From positions 62,001 to 126,000 of the forward strand of contig OZ024666.1 of NCBI GenBank assembly GCA_964016415.1: 64,000 nucleotides of DNA, given 5' to 3'. Both the position numbers and the translations under genes were made by a program. This document shows, piece by piece, positions 1-9,547 of this stretch; the stretch's first letter is position 1; each line of letters starts with the position of its first letter. This DNA comes from Erwinia sp. (GTDB lineage: Bacteria; Pseudomonadota; Gammaproteobacteria; Enterobacterales; Enterobacteriaceae). The notes below the pieces were generated by a model. That model was not told the origin of the DNA, made no database searches, and was given only the letters and a program-made list of their open reading frames with translations.

Positions 1-802
1 GGCTACGGAAGTATTGGGCCAATTGTTCAGCAATATAGACCGAACGGTGCTGGCCTCCTGTACAACCAATCGCGATGGTGAGATAACTTCGATTATTGCT
101 TTCGAGCATAGGAAGCCAGCATTCGAGATAGTTGCGTGTCTGATAAATAAAATGATGAACTTCAGTGTGTTGAGAAAGAAAGGTTATTACGGGCATATCA
201 ATACCGGTCAGAGGGCGCAATGCAGGGTCCCAATGAGGATTAGGTAAAAACCGCACATCGAATACATAGTCTGCATCGGCAGGAATACCATGTTTATAGC
301 CGAAGGACTCAAACAACATCGTGAGCTCTCGCTCCCGGGAACCCGTCAGGCGAGCGCGGAGAACCTCTGACAGTTCATGCACCGACATCTGAGAGGTATC
401 AATCACCAGGTCAGCACGGGCCCGCAGTGGCTCCAGCAACGTATTTTCTCTGTCAATCGCGTACTCCAGTGACAGGCTGTCGTCAGAAAGGGGATGACGA
501 CGACGGGTATCACTGTAGCGTCTGATTAACGTGTTTCTGTCAGCATCGAGAAACAGTAATCGTGGTGTAAAATGCGAGGGTAAGTCTGTCAGTGCTTTTT
601 CCAGAATATCCGGTGACGAGGGCATGTTACGCACATCAATGCTGACTGCTACATGCACATTATGGTCCGTCAGCGATTGTGCCAGTGCTGGTAACATGAT
701 TACCGGCAGATTGTCTACGCAATAGTAGCCCATATCTTCCAGAGCACGCAGCGCTACTGATTTCCCGGAACCGGAACGCCCGCTGACAATCATAAGTACC
801 AT
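1..802 (-). CDS. rapZ: RapZ, RNase adapter protein (3' end outside window)
   Basis: RapZ binds the small RNA GlmZ and hands it to RNase E, so controlling glucosamine-6-phosphate synthase; it has an N-terminal P-loop nucleotide-binding domain and a C-terminal RNA-binding domain. The reading frame starts at 802 with [15 protein letters not shown], which contains the Walker A P-loop, and stays open to base 1 (about 267 codons against 284 in E. coli), so only the last residues are cut off by the window edge. A C-terminal [10 protein letters not shown] motif typical of the family is visible near the edge. It lies downstream of ptsN with a gap of about 96 bases, as in the rpoN operon of enterobacteria. 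Identification is firm; the stop codon is not seen. Confidence 0.96.
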   Translation of the reverse strand, partial: MVLMIVSGRSGSGKSVALRALEDMGYYCVDNLPVIMLPALAQSLTDHNVHVAVSIDVRNMPSSPDILEKALTDLPSHFTPRLLFLDADRNTLIRRYSDTRRRHPLSDDSLSLEYAIDRENTLLEPLRARADLVIDTSQMSVHELSEVLRARLTGSRERELTMLFESFGYKHGIPADADYVFDVRFLPNPHWDPALRPLTGIDMPVITFLSQHTEVHHFIYQTRNYLECWLPMLESNNRSYLTIAIGCTGGQHRSVYIAEQLAQYFRS

Positions 803-898
803 ATTGTTGCCCCCTGAAAGAGATATTTATCGTGCTTAGATAAAGTATAGCATGCCGCCATCTGCAATAATGATGACAGATGCTATCGCTGACATGGG

Positions 899-1384
899 CT
901 ATTCATTAGATGAAGCACTATCATGTTCTGTCATGATTTGGTAGAGCTCTTCATTACTTTGCGCAGCCCGCAGACGCCGACAGACCGTCTTATTCGCAAG
1001 GTGCCTGGCAACAAGGGATAACGTGTGCAGGTGTGTTTTGCATTGATCGGCAGGGACGAGCAGTGCAAACAGCAGATCAACTGGTTGATTATCGATAGCA
1101 TCGAAAGCGATTGGTTGATCCAGACGAATGAAAACACCGACGGCACGAAAGGTATCTTCCAGGAGTTTACCGTGAGGAATGGCAATACCGTTACCGATGC
1201 CAGTACTGCCCATTCTTTCGCGGGTCAGAATAGCGTCGAAGATAGTTTGATGGGGTAGATTCAGCTCACTGGCTGCAAGCTCACTGATGATTTCCAGTGC
1301 TCTCTTTTTACTTTGGCAATGCACCGCATTGCGAGTACAGGAGAGGGTGAGTACTGTATTCAGTTCCAGCTCATTTGTCATCAT
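899..1384 (-). CDS. ptsN: PTS IIA-Ntr, nitrogen regulatory phosphocarrier
   Basis: EIIA-Ntr accepts phosphate from NPr in the nitrogen phosphotransferase system and controls potassium uptake and sensor kinases in the cytoplasm. The protein has the active-site histidine context GIAIPHGKL and the conserved IAFDAIDNQPVDLLFALLVP stretch. The frame is open 23 codons further upstream, but the family begins at a short MTN segment just before the LNTVL region, so I place the start at the ATG at 1384 (ATG-ATG-ACA; the second ATG at 1381 is equally possible). This gives about 161 residues against 163 in E. coli. It lies between rpoN and rapZ, but the hpf gene that normally separates it from rpoN is not here. 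Confidence 0.95.
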   Translation of the reverse strand: MMTNELELNTVLTLSCTRNAVHCQSKKRALEIISELAASELNLPHQTIFDAILTRERMGSTGIGNGIAIPHGKLLEDTFRAVGVFIRLDQPIAFDAIDNQPVDLLFALLVPADQCKTHLHTLSLVARHLANKTVCRRLRAAQSNEELYQIMTEHDSASSNE

Positions 1385-1756
1385 AGTATTATAAGTATCT
1401 TTACTATAAACATCAGTCACATATGGTGCGAATTGAATTTGCAAAGTTAGCAAAATCCGGATCTCGACAAAGGTATATGCTGTTGTTTTAGTGTATTAAC
1501 TGGTGTTGTTATCATGTAACGTATCAAAAAATAGTTACTGTTATGGATTGAATAATATTGATTATTTTATCCTTTACTCTCTCCTGGCACATTGCTGAAC
1601 TTACTTGCTTGCCATGTACCGATAATTCGCATCCCGACGAGCATTAGTGTTTGCTGACGAAAACAAAACTCCGCCAGACTAGTCAACCCACGGTATGTTG
1701 TCGTAACTCATGAGAAATGTCGAGTGCTCTCTTTAATGAGGTGTTTTATTGCATTC
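1385..1756. other. Gene-free gap where hpf is expected
   Basis: In enterobacteria the ribosome hibernation factor gene hpf (95 codons) sits between rpoN and ptsN. Here about 370 bases separate the two genes, and no frame on the minus strand encodes the Hpf start MQLNITG or its conserved VLKVEK and LARQLTKHKDKL segments. Just after rpoN the minus strand reads ATG CAA TAA, which could be a decayed start, but this is too short to prove a relic. The gap is AT-rich, and the side next to ptsN probably carries a ptsN promoter. Confidence 0.7.
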
Positions 1757-3190
1757 TCAGATCAATTTTTTTCGCTGATTAGAGGGGGCTATGGCGAGAG
1801 CCTCGCGATATTTTGCTACTGTCCGACGCGCAATAATAATCCCCTGGTCTGCCAGCAAAGCAGTCAGTTTACTGTCGCTCAGCGGCTTCGCCGGATTTTC
1901 GGCGGCAATAAACTTCTTCACTAAAGCGCGTATTGCCGTTGAAGAGGCCTCACCTCCACTGTCGGTATTTACATGACTTGAGAAAAAATACTTTAGCTCG
2001 AAGATACCTCTGGGGCTGTGCAGATACTTTTGAGTGGTCACCCGTGAGATAGTGGACTCATGCATATCGACGGAGCCTGCGATATCAGCCAGTACCATCG
2101 GCCGCATAAACTCTTCACCCTGCTCAAAAAAAGCCTGTTGTTGGTCAACAATGCAGCGGGTAACTTTCAATAAAGTATCATTTCTGCTTTCGAGACTTTT
2201 GATTAACCAACGGGCATCCTGTAAATAAGTGCGGATAAACTGATTATCACTCTCATTACGCGCACTGCCGCCCATTGCTGCATAATGTTGGTTAATTTTC
2301 AGACGAGGAACGCTTTCTGCATTGAGGTCTACCGACCAGTGCTGATTGACTTTACGGACCAGAACATCAGGGATGACATATTCAGCTTCACTGGTATTGA
2401 TAGATTCCCCTGGACGAGGGTCAAGCGTCTGAATAAGTTGCATTGCCCCTTTCAGTCTCTCTTCTTTCAGACGAGTGACGCGCATTAACGCTCTGAAATC
2501 ATGATGTGCGAGTAAATCAAGGTGTTCACTGACTATCAACCTGGCTTCCTGCAGGAAGGGGGTTTTGTCGGTGAATTGGGATAACTGTACAAGCAGACAG
2601 TCTCTTAAGTCTCTGGAGCAGACCCCAACTGGATCAAAGCGTTGAATTCGCTTCAGTACGGCTTCCACCTCATCCAGCGCCACCTCAGCATCTCCGATAC
2701 TCTCTTGTATCTCTTCCAGCGAGACAGTCAGATAGCCTGTTTCATCAACCGCGTCGACAATCGATGTGGCAATGGCACGATCTGTATCAGTAAACGGTGT
2801 CAATTCTACCTGCCACATCAAATAGTCCTGCAGAGATTGTGTGGTTTCACCCTGATAGACAGGTAATTCATCATCGTGATAATCGGTGCCGGTACCGGAA
2901 GGTGTGCCTGCGGTATAGATTTCGTCCCAAGTTGCGTCGAGAGGGAGTTCCTCGGGCATGTCTTTCTGTTCCAGTGCCTCACGGGTATCCAGTGATTCAG
3001 TTTCCTGATACTCAACGGCCTCAATCTCATCATGCGGATCAGTTTGTTCGAGTAATGGATTATTTTCCAGGGCCAGCTGAATTTCTTGCTGAAGCTCAAG
3101 CGTGGAAAGCTGCAACAGACGGATAGCCTGCTGCAACTGGGGAGTCATAGCAAGTTGTTGACTCAACCTGAATTGCAAACCTTGCTTCAT
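1757..3190 (-). CDS. rpoN: RNA polymerase sigma-54 factor RpoN
   Basis: Sigma-54 directs RNA polymerase to -24/-12 promoters that need an AAA+ activator, for nitrogen and stress genes. The 477-residue protein has the glutamine-rich region I ([20 protein letters not shown]), an acidic region II, the core-binding domain, and a C-terminal helix-turn-helix followed by the RpoN box [10 protein letters not shown] near residue 455. The start at 3190 is followed directly by the conserved [12 protein letters not shown]. It lies 36 bases downstream of lptB, in the conserved order lptB-rpoN. The length is normal for the family and nothing looks damaged. Confidence 0.98.
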   Translation of the reverse strand: MKQGLQFRLSQQLAMTPQLQQAIRLLQLSTLELQQEIQLALENNPLLEQTDPHDEIEAVEYQETESLDTREALEQKDMPEELPLDATWDEIYTAGTPSGTGTDYHDDELPVYQGETTQSLQDYLMWQVELTPFTDTDRAIATSIVDAVDETGYLTVSLEEIQESIGDAEVALDEVEAVLKRIQRFDPVGVCSRDLRDCLLVQLSQFTDKTPFLQEARLIVSEHLDLLAHHDFRALMRVTRLKEERLKGAMQLIQTLDPRPGESINTSEAEYVIPDVLVRKVNQHWSVDLNAESVPRLKINQHYAAMGGSARNESDNQFIRTYLQDARWLIKSLESRNDTLLKVTRCIVDQQQAFFEQGEEFMRPMVLADIAGSVDMHESTISRVTTQKYLHSPRGIFELKYFFSSHVNTDSGGEASSTAIRALVKKFIAAENPAKPLSDSKLTALLADQGIIIARRTVAKYREALAIAPSNQRKKLI

Positions 3191-3226
3191 AGCAGCCTAC
3201 CCATGTATCAGAAAATTAACAGCTAA

Positions 3227-3952
3227 TCACAGGCGGAACTCTTCGCCCAGATACACGCTTTTCACGTGTTCATTTTGCAGAATTGCCTCTGGTGAACCAT
3301 GTGCAATCAGATGTCCCTGGCTCACAATGTAAGCGCGCTCACAGACATCAAGTGTTTCCCGCACATTATGATCGGTGATCAGTACACCAAGCCCACTGTC
3401 GCGCAGATGTTCGATGATTTTTTTTATATCGATCACAGAAATCGGATCAACCCCGGCAAAGGGTTCATCTAACAGAATAAATTTAGGGTTAGCTGCCAAA
3501 GCCCGGGCAATCTCTACCCGGCGGCGTTCACCTCCTGACAATGCCTGACCGAGGCTATTACGCAAGTGGCTGATATGAAACTCTTCGAGTAACTCATCGG
3601 CCCTGTCTCGCTGCTGCCCGGCAGTCAGGTCATCACGGATTTGCAGCACCGCCATTAAATTATCATAGACACTGAGACGGCGAAAAATCGAGGCCTCCTG
3701 AGGCAGATAGCCAATACCACGACGTGCACGGGCATGCAACGGAAGCAGGCTGATATCTTCACCATCGATAGTGATTTTGCCTGCATCGCGAGTGACAATG
3801 CCAACTACCATGTAGAATGTCGTGGTTTTTCCTGCACCATTCGGGCCGAGCAAACCAACGATTTCTCCTGAGTTAACTTTCAGGCTGACATCCTCGACAA
3901 CGCGTCGTCCTTTATAGGCTTTGGCGAGATTGTCTGCGGTCAAAATAGCCAT
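3227..3952 (-). CDS. lptB: LptB, ATPase of the lipopolysaccharide transporter
   Basis: LptB is the cytoplasmic ATPase that, with LptF and LptG, extracts lipopolysaccharide from the inner membrane and pushes it along the LptC-LptA bridge. The 241-residue sequence shows Walker [10 protein letters not shown] (about residues 36-44), the Q-loop, the ABC signature LSGGERRR, Walker [14 protein letters not shown] and the H-loop histidine in ITDHN. It starts three bases after lptA ends, so the two genes are translationally close. Its partners lptF and lptG are in the same window at 45.6-47.8 kb. Length and motifs are fully standard. Confidence 0.98.
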   Translation of the reverse strand: MAILTADNLAKAYKGRRVVEDVSLKVNSGEIVGLLGPNGAGKTTTFYMVVGIVTRDAGKITIDGEDISLLPLHARARRGIGYLPQEASIFRRLSVYDNLMAVLQIRDDLTAGQQRDRADELLEEFHISHLRNSLGQALSGGERRRVEIARALAANPKFILLDEPFAGVDPISVIDIKKIIEHLRDSGLGVLITDHNVRETLDVCERAYIVSQGHLIAHGSPEAILQNEHVKSVYLGEEFRL

Positions 3953-3955
3953 CTG

Positions 3956-4501
3956 TTATCGCTCCGCCTTAGTTTTTTCTGCTGGTGTTTTATCCTGAAG
4001 TTGCGACGGCACCAGCACGGTAGTGACGCGTTTACTGGCATTGCTGTATGCCTGCATTTTCTGTTCTTTCACCAGATAGGTGATACGGTCGCCTTTCACA
4101 TTACTGTCCAGCTGTTCCAGATAGGCGTTATCTGTCAACTCGACAAAGTCTTTGGCTAACTCATAGTGCATTTTTTGAGCATGGCCTTTGACGGGTTTGC
4201 CGTTATCCTGCAATTGATAAAACGTTGCCGGGTTTCCCCAGGCGTCAATGACTGTTTTTTTACTATCACCGCCAGGACGTGTAACCACTACTTTATCGGC
4301 TGTGATTTTTATAGACCCTTGATTAATAACAACATTTCCACTGAACGTGGTGACGTTGTTTTGCATATCAAGTGCCTGATTTTCTGAGTCGACAAACACA
4401 GGCTTATCGGTGTCACCTGTCAGTGCCTGAGCTGGTAAGCTGGTGGCAAGCAGCAGACTGAGGGTCAGTGATATCAGATTATGGTTTGTTTTCAATTTCA
4501 T
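3956..4501 (-). CDS. lptA: LptA, periplasmic lipopolysaccharide bridge protein
   Basis: LptA polymerises between LptC and LptD to form the periplasmic bridge that carries lipopolysaccharide to the outer membrane. The 181-residue precursor has a Sec signal peptide of about 26 residues ending PAQA, then the OstA beta-jellyroll fold (FSGNVVINQGSIKITADKV). The start at 4501 lies inside the 3' end of lptC (23-base overlap), the same arrangement as in E. coli, which suggests translational coupling. The C-terminus is short and lysine/glutamate-rich. No damage is visible. Confidence 0.97.
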   Translation of the reverse strand: MKLKTNHNLISLTLSLLLATSLPAQALTGDTDKPVFVDSENQALDMQNNVTTFSGNVVINQGSIKITADKVVVTRPGGDSKKTVIDAWGNPATFYQLQDNGKPVKGHAQKMHYELAKDFVELTDNAYLEQLDSNVKGDRITYLVKEQKMQAYSNASKRVTTVLVPSQLQDKTPAEKTKAER

Positions 4502-5048
4502 AGGAGGTTTTCACCTTTTCGATCAGCTCAGCTGTTTTATTCCGTAAATTTCCACGCATTTTCAGGCCACTCGAACCAAAATTGCTGCCGTAAAGTGTCA
4601 CTTCATCGTCAGAGGTGACATCCTGCGTCACGAGATTAATAATTGCATTATCAGTTTTTATTTGTTTCAGTTGCGATGTTTCAGTCAGACTGTTTACAAC
4701 AACATGCCCATACAAATACAACATTTTGTCATTTGTCAGCCTGGCTTTATCCGATTTTACTGACCAGGTCGCTGTCTGGTTCTCATCGTATGTTGTCATA
4801 ACCGGATGTTCAAACCAACTGGTGGCATCGGCAGAAAAGTAGGTCACTTCCTCAGAGCGTAGTTTGTAACTAAGCTTACCTTCTGGATTATAGACTGCCG
4901 TATCGGAGGTCTGGCTGGTATATGTCGGTTCCTGGGTGTTGCTTGTCACCGGGGTAGGTGAGCTCTGACGGTCAGCGAGATTCCAGCCGATTAAAATGAT
5001 CGTCACCAATAACAGCAGCAATGTTATCCAGCGTCGGAATGTATTCAT
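4479..5048 (-). CDS. lptC: LptC, lipopolysaccharide export membrane protein
   Basis: LptC is a bitopic inner-membrane protein that receives lipopolysaccharide from LptB2FG and passes it to LptA. The 189-residue sequence has one N-terminal transmembrane segment (about residues 8-23, WITLLLLLVTIILIGW) and a periplasmic jellyroll domain with the conserved LYGHVVVN and LYGSNF stretches. The start codon overlaps the kdsC stop by four bases (ATGA), and the 3' end overlaps lptA. The gene order kdsC-lptC-lptA-lptB is conserved across Enterobacterales. Confidence 0.97.
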   Translation of the reverse strand: MNTFRRWITLLLLLVTIILIGWNLADRQSSPTPVTSNTQEPTYTSQTSDTAVYNPEGKLSYKLRSEEVTYFSADATSWFEHPVMTTYDENQTATWSVKSDKARLTNDKMLYLYGHVVVNSLTETSQLKQIKTDNAIINLVTQDVTSDDEVTLYGSNFGSSGLKMRGNLRNKTAELIEKVKTSYEIENKP

Positions 5049-5611
5049 ACCGATTGCCCTCTGGCTTGTTCAAATTTATCCTGGGCTATCAGAATGAGAT
5101 CACAGATTTCTCTTACAGCCCCGCGGCCTCCTGCAGTGCGTGTAACATATGCTGCACGAGATAATAACAATGGATAGGCATCTGCAACAGCGACACTGAG
5201 TCCGATTTGTGCCATAACCGGCCAGTCAATCAGGTCATCACCGATATAAGCGACTTGTTCGCTGGTAAGCTCCAGTTTGTTCAGCAGCTCACGATAAGCG
5301 ATTACTTTGTCAAATTGTCCCTGATAAAGATGGGTAATACCCAGTGTTTTACAGCGGTCTTCCAGTAATTTTGCTTTTCTGCCAGTGATGATAGCGACGT
5401 CAATGCCGGCATCTAACAGACAACGGATGCCATAGCCATCGCGGACATTGAAGGCCTTTAACTCCTCTCCCTGATTACCCTGATAAATTAGCCCGTCAGA
5501 CATGACGCCATCCACATCACAAATCAGCAGGCGAATATCACGGGCCTGCGTCATGACCTGTGCGCTGACAGTACCATAGCAAGTTTCAATATCCTGGGAA
5601 AAAAGCGTCAT
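5045..5611 (-). CDS. kdsC: 3-deoxy-D-manno-octulosonate 8-phosphate phosphatase KdsC
   Basis: KdsC removes phosphate from Kdo-8-phosphate to give Kdo, a core sugar of lipopolysaccharide. It is a tetrameric HAD-family enzyme without a cap domain. The nucleophile motif DVDGVMSDG lies near residue 33, motif II is in AIITGR, and the C-terminal motif GDDLIDWPVM carries the magnesium-binding aspartates. The protein is 188 residues, matching the family. It sits 16 bases after kdsD, the enzyme that makes the arabinose-5-phosphate precursor, so two steps of Kdo synthesis are linked in one operon. Confidence 0.97.
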   Translation of the reverse strand: MTLFSQDIETCYGTVSAQVMTQARDIRLLICDVDGVMSDGLIYQGNQGEELKAFNVRDGYGIRCLLDAGIDVAIITGRKAKLLEDRCKTLGITHLYQGQFDKVIAYRELLNKLELTSEQVAYIGDDLIDWPVMAQIGLSVAVADAYPLLLSRAAYVTRTAGGRGAVREICDLILIAQDKFEQARGQSV

Positions 5612-5627
5612 TACTCTCTAATCCTTA

Positions 5628-6614
5628 TTACACAACACCAGCGCGCAGCATATCATGCATATGCACGATTCCCTGCAATTGATCACCTTCTGCGACCAGA
5701 AGAGCGGTAATATTTTTACCTTGCATGATATTCAATGCATCGACCGCCAGCATATTGGCATGAACACGAATACCACCGCGGGTCATTACGGAAGTGATGG
5801 GGGCATGAATAATATCAACGCCTTGATCAAATACCCGTCGTAAGTCACCGTCCGTAAAAATCCCTTCAATTCTCATATCTGCAGAGCAAATGACGGTTAA
5901 TCCCATATTCTTACGCGTCATTTCAAACAACGCATCACGTAGAGAAGCGTCTGGTTCGACGACAGGAATATCCTCCCCGCTGTGCATGATGTCAGCCACT
6001 GTCAGCAGCAGTTTCCGACCCAATGCGCCTCCTGGATGGGAAAGGGCAAAATCCTCAGCCGTGAAGCCGCGCGCTTTCAGTAACGCAACGGCCAGTGCAT
6101 CTCCCATGACCAGCGTTGCAGTAGTACTGGATGTCGGAGCTAATCCTAAAGGGCAGGCTTCCATCGGCACCTTCACACAAAGATGAATATCAGCCGCGCG
6201 TCCCATTGTGCTCTCAGGCCGACTGGTCATAGTGATGATAGCGACTTGTAAGCGTTTCAGAACGAGCATCAAGGCTAAAATTTCTGCAGACTCACCAGAG
6301 TTAGAGATAGCAATCACGACATCTCCCTGACTTACCATACCCAAATCACCGTGGCTGGCCTCAGCAGGGTGGACGAAAAAAGCCGGAGTACCTGTACTGG
6401 CAAAGGTGGCGGCGATTTTTTTACCGATATGTCCCGACTTCCCCATACCCATCACTACTACTTTACCTGTGCAATGGTATATGCGTTCACAGGCCCTGCT
6501 AAAATCCTCATTGATATACTGATCCAGTTGTTCAAGTCCCTGACGTTCGATAGCCAGCACATCTTTACCCGCTTGTTGAAAGCTGAATCCTGGGGTAATA
6601 GAACGAGTTACCAT
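5628..6614 (-). CDS. kdsD: Arabinose-5-phosphate isomerase KdsD
   Basis: KdsD converts ribulose-5-phosphate to arabinose-5-phosphate, the first step toward Kdo. It has an N-terminal SIS domain (MGMGKSGHIGKK, ISNSGES, LAPTSSTTATLVMGDALA) and two C-terminal CBS domains. The frame runs open to 6740, but the ATG at 6614 aligns residue for residue with the E. coli start (nine residues before the FSFQQAG segment) and has an AAGGA ribosome site, giving 328 residues. An ATG at 6632 overlaps the yrbG stop and is a less likely alternative. It is downstream of yrbG and upstream of kdsC. Confidence 0.96.
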   Translation of the reverse strand: MVTRSITPGFSFQQAGKDVLAIERQGLEQLDQYINEDFSRACERIYHCTGKVVVMGMGKSGHIGKKIAATFASTGTPAFFVHPAEASHGDLGMVSQGDVVIAISNSGESAEILALMLVLKRLQVAIITMTSRPESTMGRAADIHLCVKVPMEACPLGLAPTSSTTATLVMGDALAVALLKARGFTAEDFALSHPGGALGRKLLLTVADIMHSGEDIPVVEPDASLRDALFEMTRKNMGLTVICSADMRIEGIFTDGDLRRVFDQGVDIIHAPITSVMTRGGIRVHANMLAVDALNIMQGKNITALLVAEGDQLQGIVHMHDMLRAGVV

Positions 6615-6628
6615 AGGTAGAGTCCTTT

Positions 6629-7612
6629 TCATAGTAAAGAGGTGGACGGAAACCAGTAGAGCAAGGCTATCCAGGCAACCAAAGCCAGTAATAACAATAG
6701 CCCGGTTAACCGTCCTAATTTTCGCGTCTTTTGCAGGCACAGTAAGGTGAAGAGCGCACTTACACCGAGCATCAGCCAGTAATCCCGGGCGAAAGCCTGA
6801 AGATCAATCGCGCCAGGATGTAACAGTCCCGGCGCGCCCAGAACAATTGTAATGTTATAGATATTTGAACCGATCAAATTGCCAATGGCAATATCATCCT
6901 CGCCTTTTAGCGCCCCGGCGATCACCGTCGCCAGTTCAGGCAAACTGGTGCCTATCGCCAGAAGTGTCAGACCGATGACTAATTCACTGATACCGAAAAA
7001 ATCAGCAATGACAGTGGCATTATCAATAACCATACGTGTTGAAACAGGCAGAATAATTAGTGCCATGACTAACCACAAAAAAGCAACTGTCTGGTTGGTA
7101 TCGTCGCGTGGCAGTTCTGCCAGCTGTTCGCGGGTGAGCGTATCCTGTTGTTGATTTTTCCCGTTTTTTCGTGCCAGATGGATGATAAATAGTTGATATG
7201 CAAATGCGGTCAGGATTAACGCTCCTCCTTCGTAGCGGCTGAGAGTGCTGTCGAAAAGTATGACACCACACAGCAGGGAAACAAGCAGCATAAGGAGAAG
7301 TTCGCGTCGGATTAGTTCTGACCTGATAGTAAGAGGATGCAGCAACGCAGCACCGCCCATGATCAGTAACATATTGATCATATTTGAACCGAGCGCTGTG
7401 CCAACCGCGATATTGATCTGACCATGCGTTGCTGCGGAAACAGAGACGATAATTTCAGGCAGTGAAGTTCCAATGCTTACCACCGTCATGCCGATGATGA
7501 ACGGGGGGATACCGATTCGGCGACCGAGTATTGCCGCACTAAAGACCAGGCGGTCTGCGCCGTAGGCAAGTAGAATAGAACCAATAATAAATAAGACAGT
7601 TGCAACAAGCAT
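6629..7612 (-). CDS. yrbG: YrbG, calcium/sodium antiporter family protein
   Basis: This 327-residue integral membrane protein belongs to the cation/Ca2+ exchanger superfamily. It shows two inverted alpha repeats, each with the signature G-S/T-SLPE (VSIGTSLPEIIVS near residue 46 and LAIGTSLPELATV near residue 217) and following GSNMINM and GSNIYNI motifs that form the ion site. About ten transmembrane segments can be read. In E. coli the gene is non-essential and its physiological substrate is not well settled. It is the first gene of the kdsD-kdsC-lptC-lptA-lptB-rpoN transcription unit, divergent from mlaF. Confidence 0.95.
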   Translation of the reverse strand: MLVATVLFIIGSILLAYGADRLVFSAAILGRRIGIPPFIIGMTVVSIGTSLPEIIVSVSAATHGQINIAVGTALGSNMINMLLIMGGAALLHPLTIRSELIRRELLLMLLVSLLCGVILFDSTLSRYEGGALILTAFAYQLFIIHLARKNGKNQQQDTLTREQLAELPRDDTNQTVAFLWLVMALIILPVSTRMVIDNATVIADFFGISELVIGLTLLAIGTSLPELATVIAGALKGEDDIAIGNLIGSNIYNITIVLGAPGLLHPGAIDLQAFARDYWLMLGVSALFTLLCLQKTRKLGRLTGLLLLLALVAWIALLYWFPSTSLL

Positions 7613-7940
7613 GGATAAATCCTTCGATCAGGACGGAATTAGCGACTGATCTGGCGCAAAAATAAACGGTTGTTGGCAGCAGCTGGGCCTTTCCTGTTAG
7701 TCCACACGGTGATGTGGTATTGCGTACTGCAGGCATTTGGTCTTGCTCATGAAGTAAACATTAAAAGGCTGACTGGGGACGCTTGACGAGATTCTGACGG
7801 GAGAGAGACGAAAAGTAAAACAGATGGCGGATTTATTACGGGTTTTGAGGTAAGTTTCTGTAAAAGTATCTTGTTTGCTAAGTAATGCGCTACCATCATG
7901 GCTAAAATCTATGAAAGCCAAAGATGATATAAGGACAGTT
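7613..7940. other. Divergent promoter region between yrbG and mlaFEDCB
   Basis: About 330 bases separate the divergently read yrbG and mlaF genes, and no convincing gene lies between them. The region must hold the promoters of both operons. A strong ribosome site AAGGACAG lies at 7931-7938, directly ahead of the mlaF ATG. I could not identify a specific operator. Confidence 0.6.
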
Positions 7941-8753
7941 ATGGGCCAAGAGGTAACCAATCTGGTCGATATTCAGGGGGTCACTTTTTCGCGTGGTGAG
8001 AGAAAAGTTTTTGATAATATTTCGCTCTCAGTACCGAAAGGGAAGATCACTGCCATAATGGGACCATCAGGAATTGGAAAAACAACCCTTCTGCGGTTAA
8101 TCGGTGGGCAGTTGCGCCCCGATCACGGTGACATCTGGTTTCATGGCGAGAATATACCTACACTTTCGCGCAATCGTCTTTATCATGCGCGCAAAAAAAT
8201 GAGTATGTTATTTCAGTCCGGCGCGCTGTTTACTGATCTGACCGTTATCGAAAATGTCGCATGGCCATTAAGGGAGCATACGCATCTACCGGAAGCGTTG
8301 TTACATAGTACGGTGATGATGAAGCTGGAAGCTGTCGGTTTGCGTGGTGCGGCTGAATTGATGCCATCTGAACTTTCGGGGGGGATGGCAAGACGTGCAG
8401 CACTTGCCCGTGCTATCGCACTGGAGCCCGATCTTATCATGTTTGATGAACCGTTTGTGGGTCAGGATCCCATCACCATGGGGGTTCTGGTGAAACTGAT
8501 TGCTGAATTGAATCACTCACTTGGAACGACCTGCATTGTTGTTTCACATGATGTGCCGGAAGTACTAAGTATTGCGGATTATGCCTACATTATTGCCGGA
8601 CAACAGGTTATAGCTCAGGGGACGGCGAAAGGCTTACAGGAAAACAGTGACCCACGTGTGAGGCAGTTTATCGATGGTCTGGCGGATGGGCCGGTGCCTT
8701 TCCGCTTTCCTGCCGGTGATTATTTGCAGGATCTTATCGGTGCAGGGAGTTAA
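7941..8753 (+). CDS. mlaF: MlaF, ATPase of the Mla phospholipid transporter
   Basis: MlaF powers the MlaFEDB complex that moves phospholipids between the inner membrane and the MlaC carrier, preserving outer-membrane lipid asymmetry. The protein has Walker [10 protein letters not shown], signature LSGGMARR, Walker [14 protein letters not shown] and an H-loop histidine. The ATG at 7941 has an AAGGACAG ribosome site and gives 270 residues, matching the family, although the frame is open from 7875. The C-terminal tail that contacts MlaB in the E. coli complex is present ([10 protein letters not shown]). It is the first gene of mlaFEDCB. Confidence 0.97.
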   Translation: MGQEVTNLVDIQGVTFSRGERKVFDNISLSVPKGKITAIMGPSGIGKTTLLRLIGGQLRPDHGDIWFHGENIPTLSRNRLYHARKKMSMLFQSGALFTDLTVIENVAWPLREHTHLPEALLHSTVMMKLEAVGLRGAAELMPSELSGGMARRAALARAIALEPDLIMFDEPFVGQDPITMGVLVKLIAELNHSLGTTCIVVSHDVPEVLSIADYAYIIAGQQVIAQGTAKGLQENSDPRVRQFIDGLADGPVPFRFPAGDYLQDLIGAGS

Positions 8754-8757
8754 CAGC

Positions 8758-9543
8758 GTGACGGTAATGAGATTTTTTGCCTCTGTTGGTAAACAGGGAA
8801 TTGCGACTTGTGCCGCATTTGGCCGAGCAGGTCTGATGCTGTTCCATGCTTTGATTGGTATTCCCCAATTTCGTAAGCATGCACCGCTGGTGATCAAGCA
8901 GTTATATAGCCTCGGTGTATTATCATTATTAATTATCGTGGTCTCCGGGTTATTTATTGGCATGGTGCTTGGGTTGCAAGGATATCTGGTCCTGACAACC
9001 TATGGTGCTGATACTAGCCTTGGTATGCTGGTAGCACTCTCTTTGTTACGCGAATTGGGACCGGTAGTCACCGCACTCTTATTCGCCGGACGTGCTGGAT
9101 CGGCATTGACCGCTGAACTTGGTTTGATGAAAGCCACAGAACAGTTATCCAGCATGGAGATGATGGCCGTTGATCCATTACGACGTATTGTCTCTCCTCG
9201 CTTTTGGGCGGGTGCAATCAGTATGCCTCTGCTCACAATGATTTTTGTTGCAGTAGGGATTGCTGGTGGTGCATTAGTCGGTGTTGGCTGGAAAGGGATA
9301 GACAGTGGTTTTTTCTGGTCAGCGATGCAGAGTGCAGTGGATGTCAGGCATGATGTTATTAACTGTGTTATCAAAAGTGTGGTATTTGCTTTTGCGGTAA
9401 CCTGGATTGCACTTTTTAACGGTTATGATGCCATACCCACGTCGGAAGGGATCAGCAGGGCAACAACCCGTACGGTGGTGCATGCATCACTTGCTGTTCT
9501 GGGATTGGATTTTGTGCTTACGGCACTGATGTTTGGGAACTGA
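8758..9543 (+). CDS. mlaE: MlaE, permease of the Mla phospholipid transporter
   Basis: MlaE is the membrane permease of the MlaFEDB transporter. It has an amphipathic N-terminal helix and about five transmembrane segments, with the conserved [11 protein letters not shown] and [13 protein letters not shown] segments. I chose the GTG at 8758 because a GGGAG ribosome site ends eight bases before it and the N-terminal length then matches E. coli within one residue. The ATG at 8767 would leave the ribosome site too far away. The gene begins four bases after mlaF stops and ends just before mlaD. Confidence 0.93.
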   Translation: MTVMRFFASVGKQGIATCAAFGRAGLMLFHALIGIPQFRKHAPLVIKQLYSLGVLSLLIIVVSGLFIGMVLGLQGYLVLTTYGADTSLGMLVALSLLRELGPVVTALLFAGRAGSALTAELGLMKATEQLSSMEMMAVDPLRRIVSPRFWAGAISMPLLTMIFVAVGIAGGALVGVGWKGIDSGFFWSAMQSAVDVRHDVINCVIKSVVFAFAVTWIALFNGYDAIPTSEGISRATTRTVVHASLAVLGLDFVLTALMFGN

Positions 9544-9547
9544 TGTA

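Noticed and set aside
899-1453. ptsN starting at 1453
   Set aside because: The extra 23 codons have no counterpart in the family, and the start at 1384 aligns with E. coli.
1740-1756. ATG-CAA-TAA after rpoN as a proven hpf relic
   Set aside because: Only two codons match, which can easily occur by chance; it is kept only as a remark on the gap.
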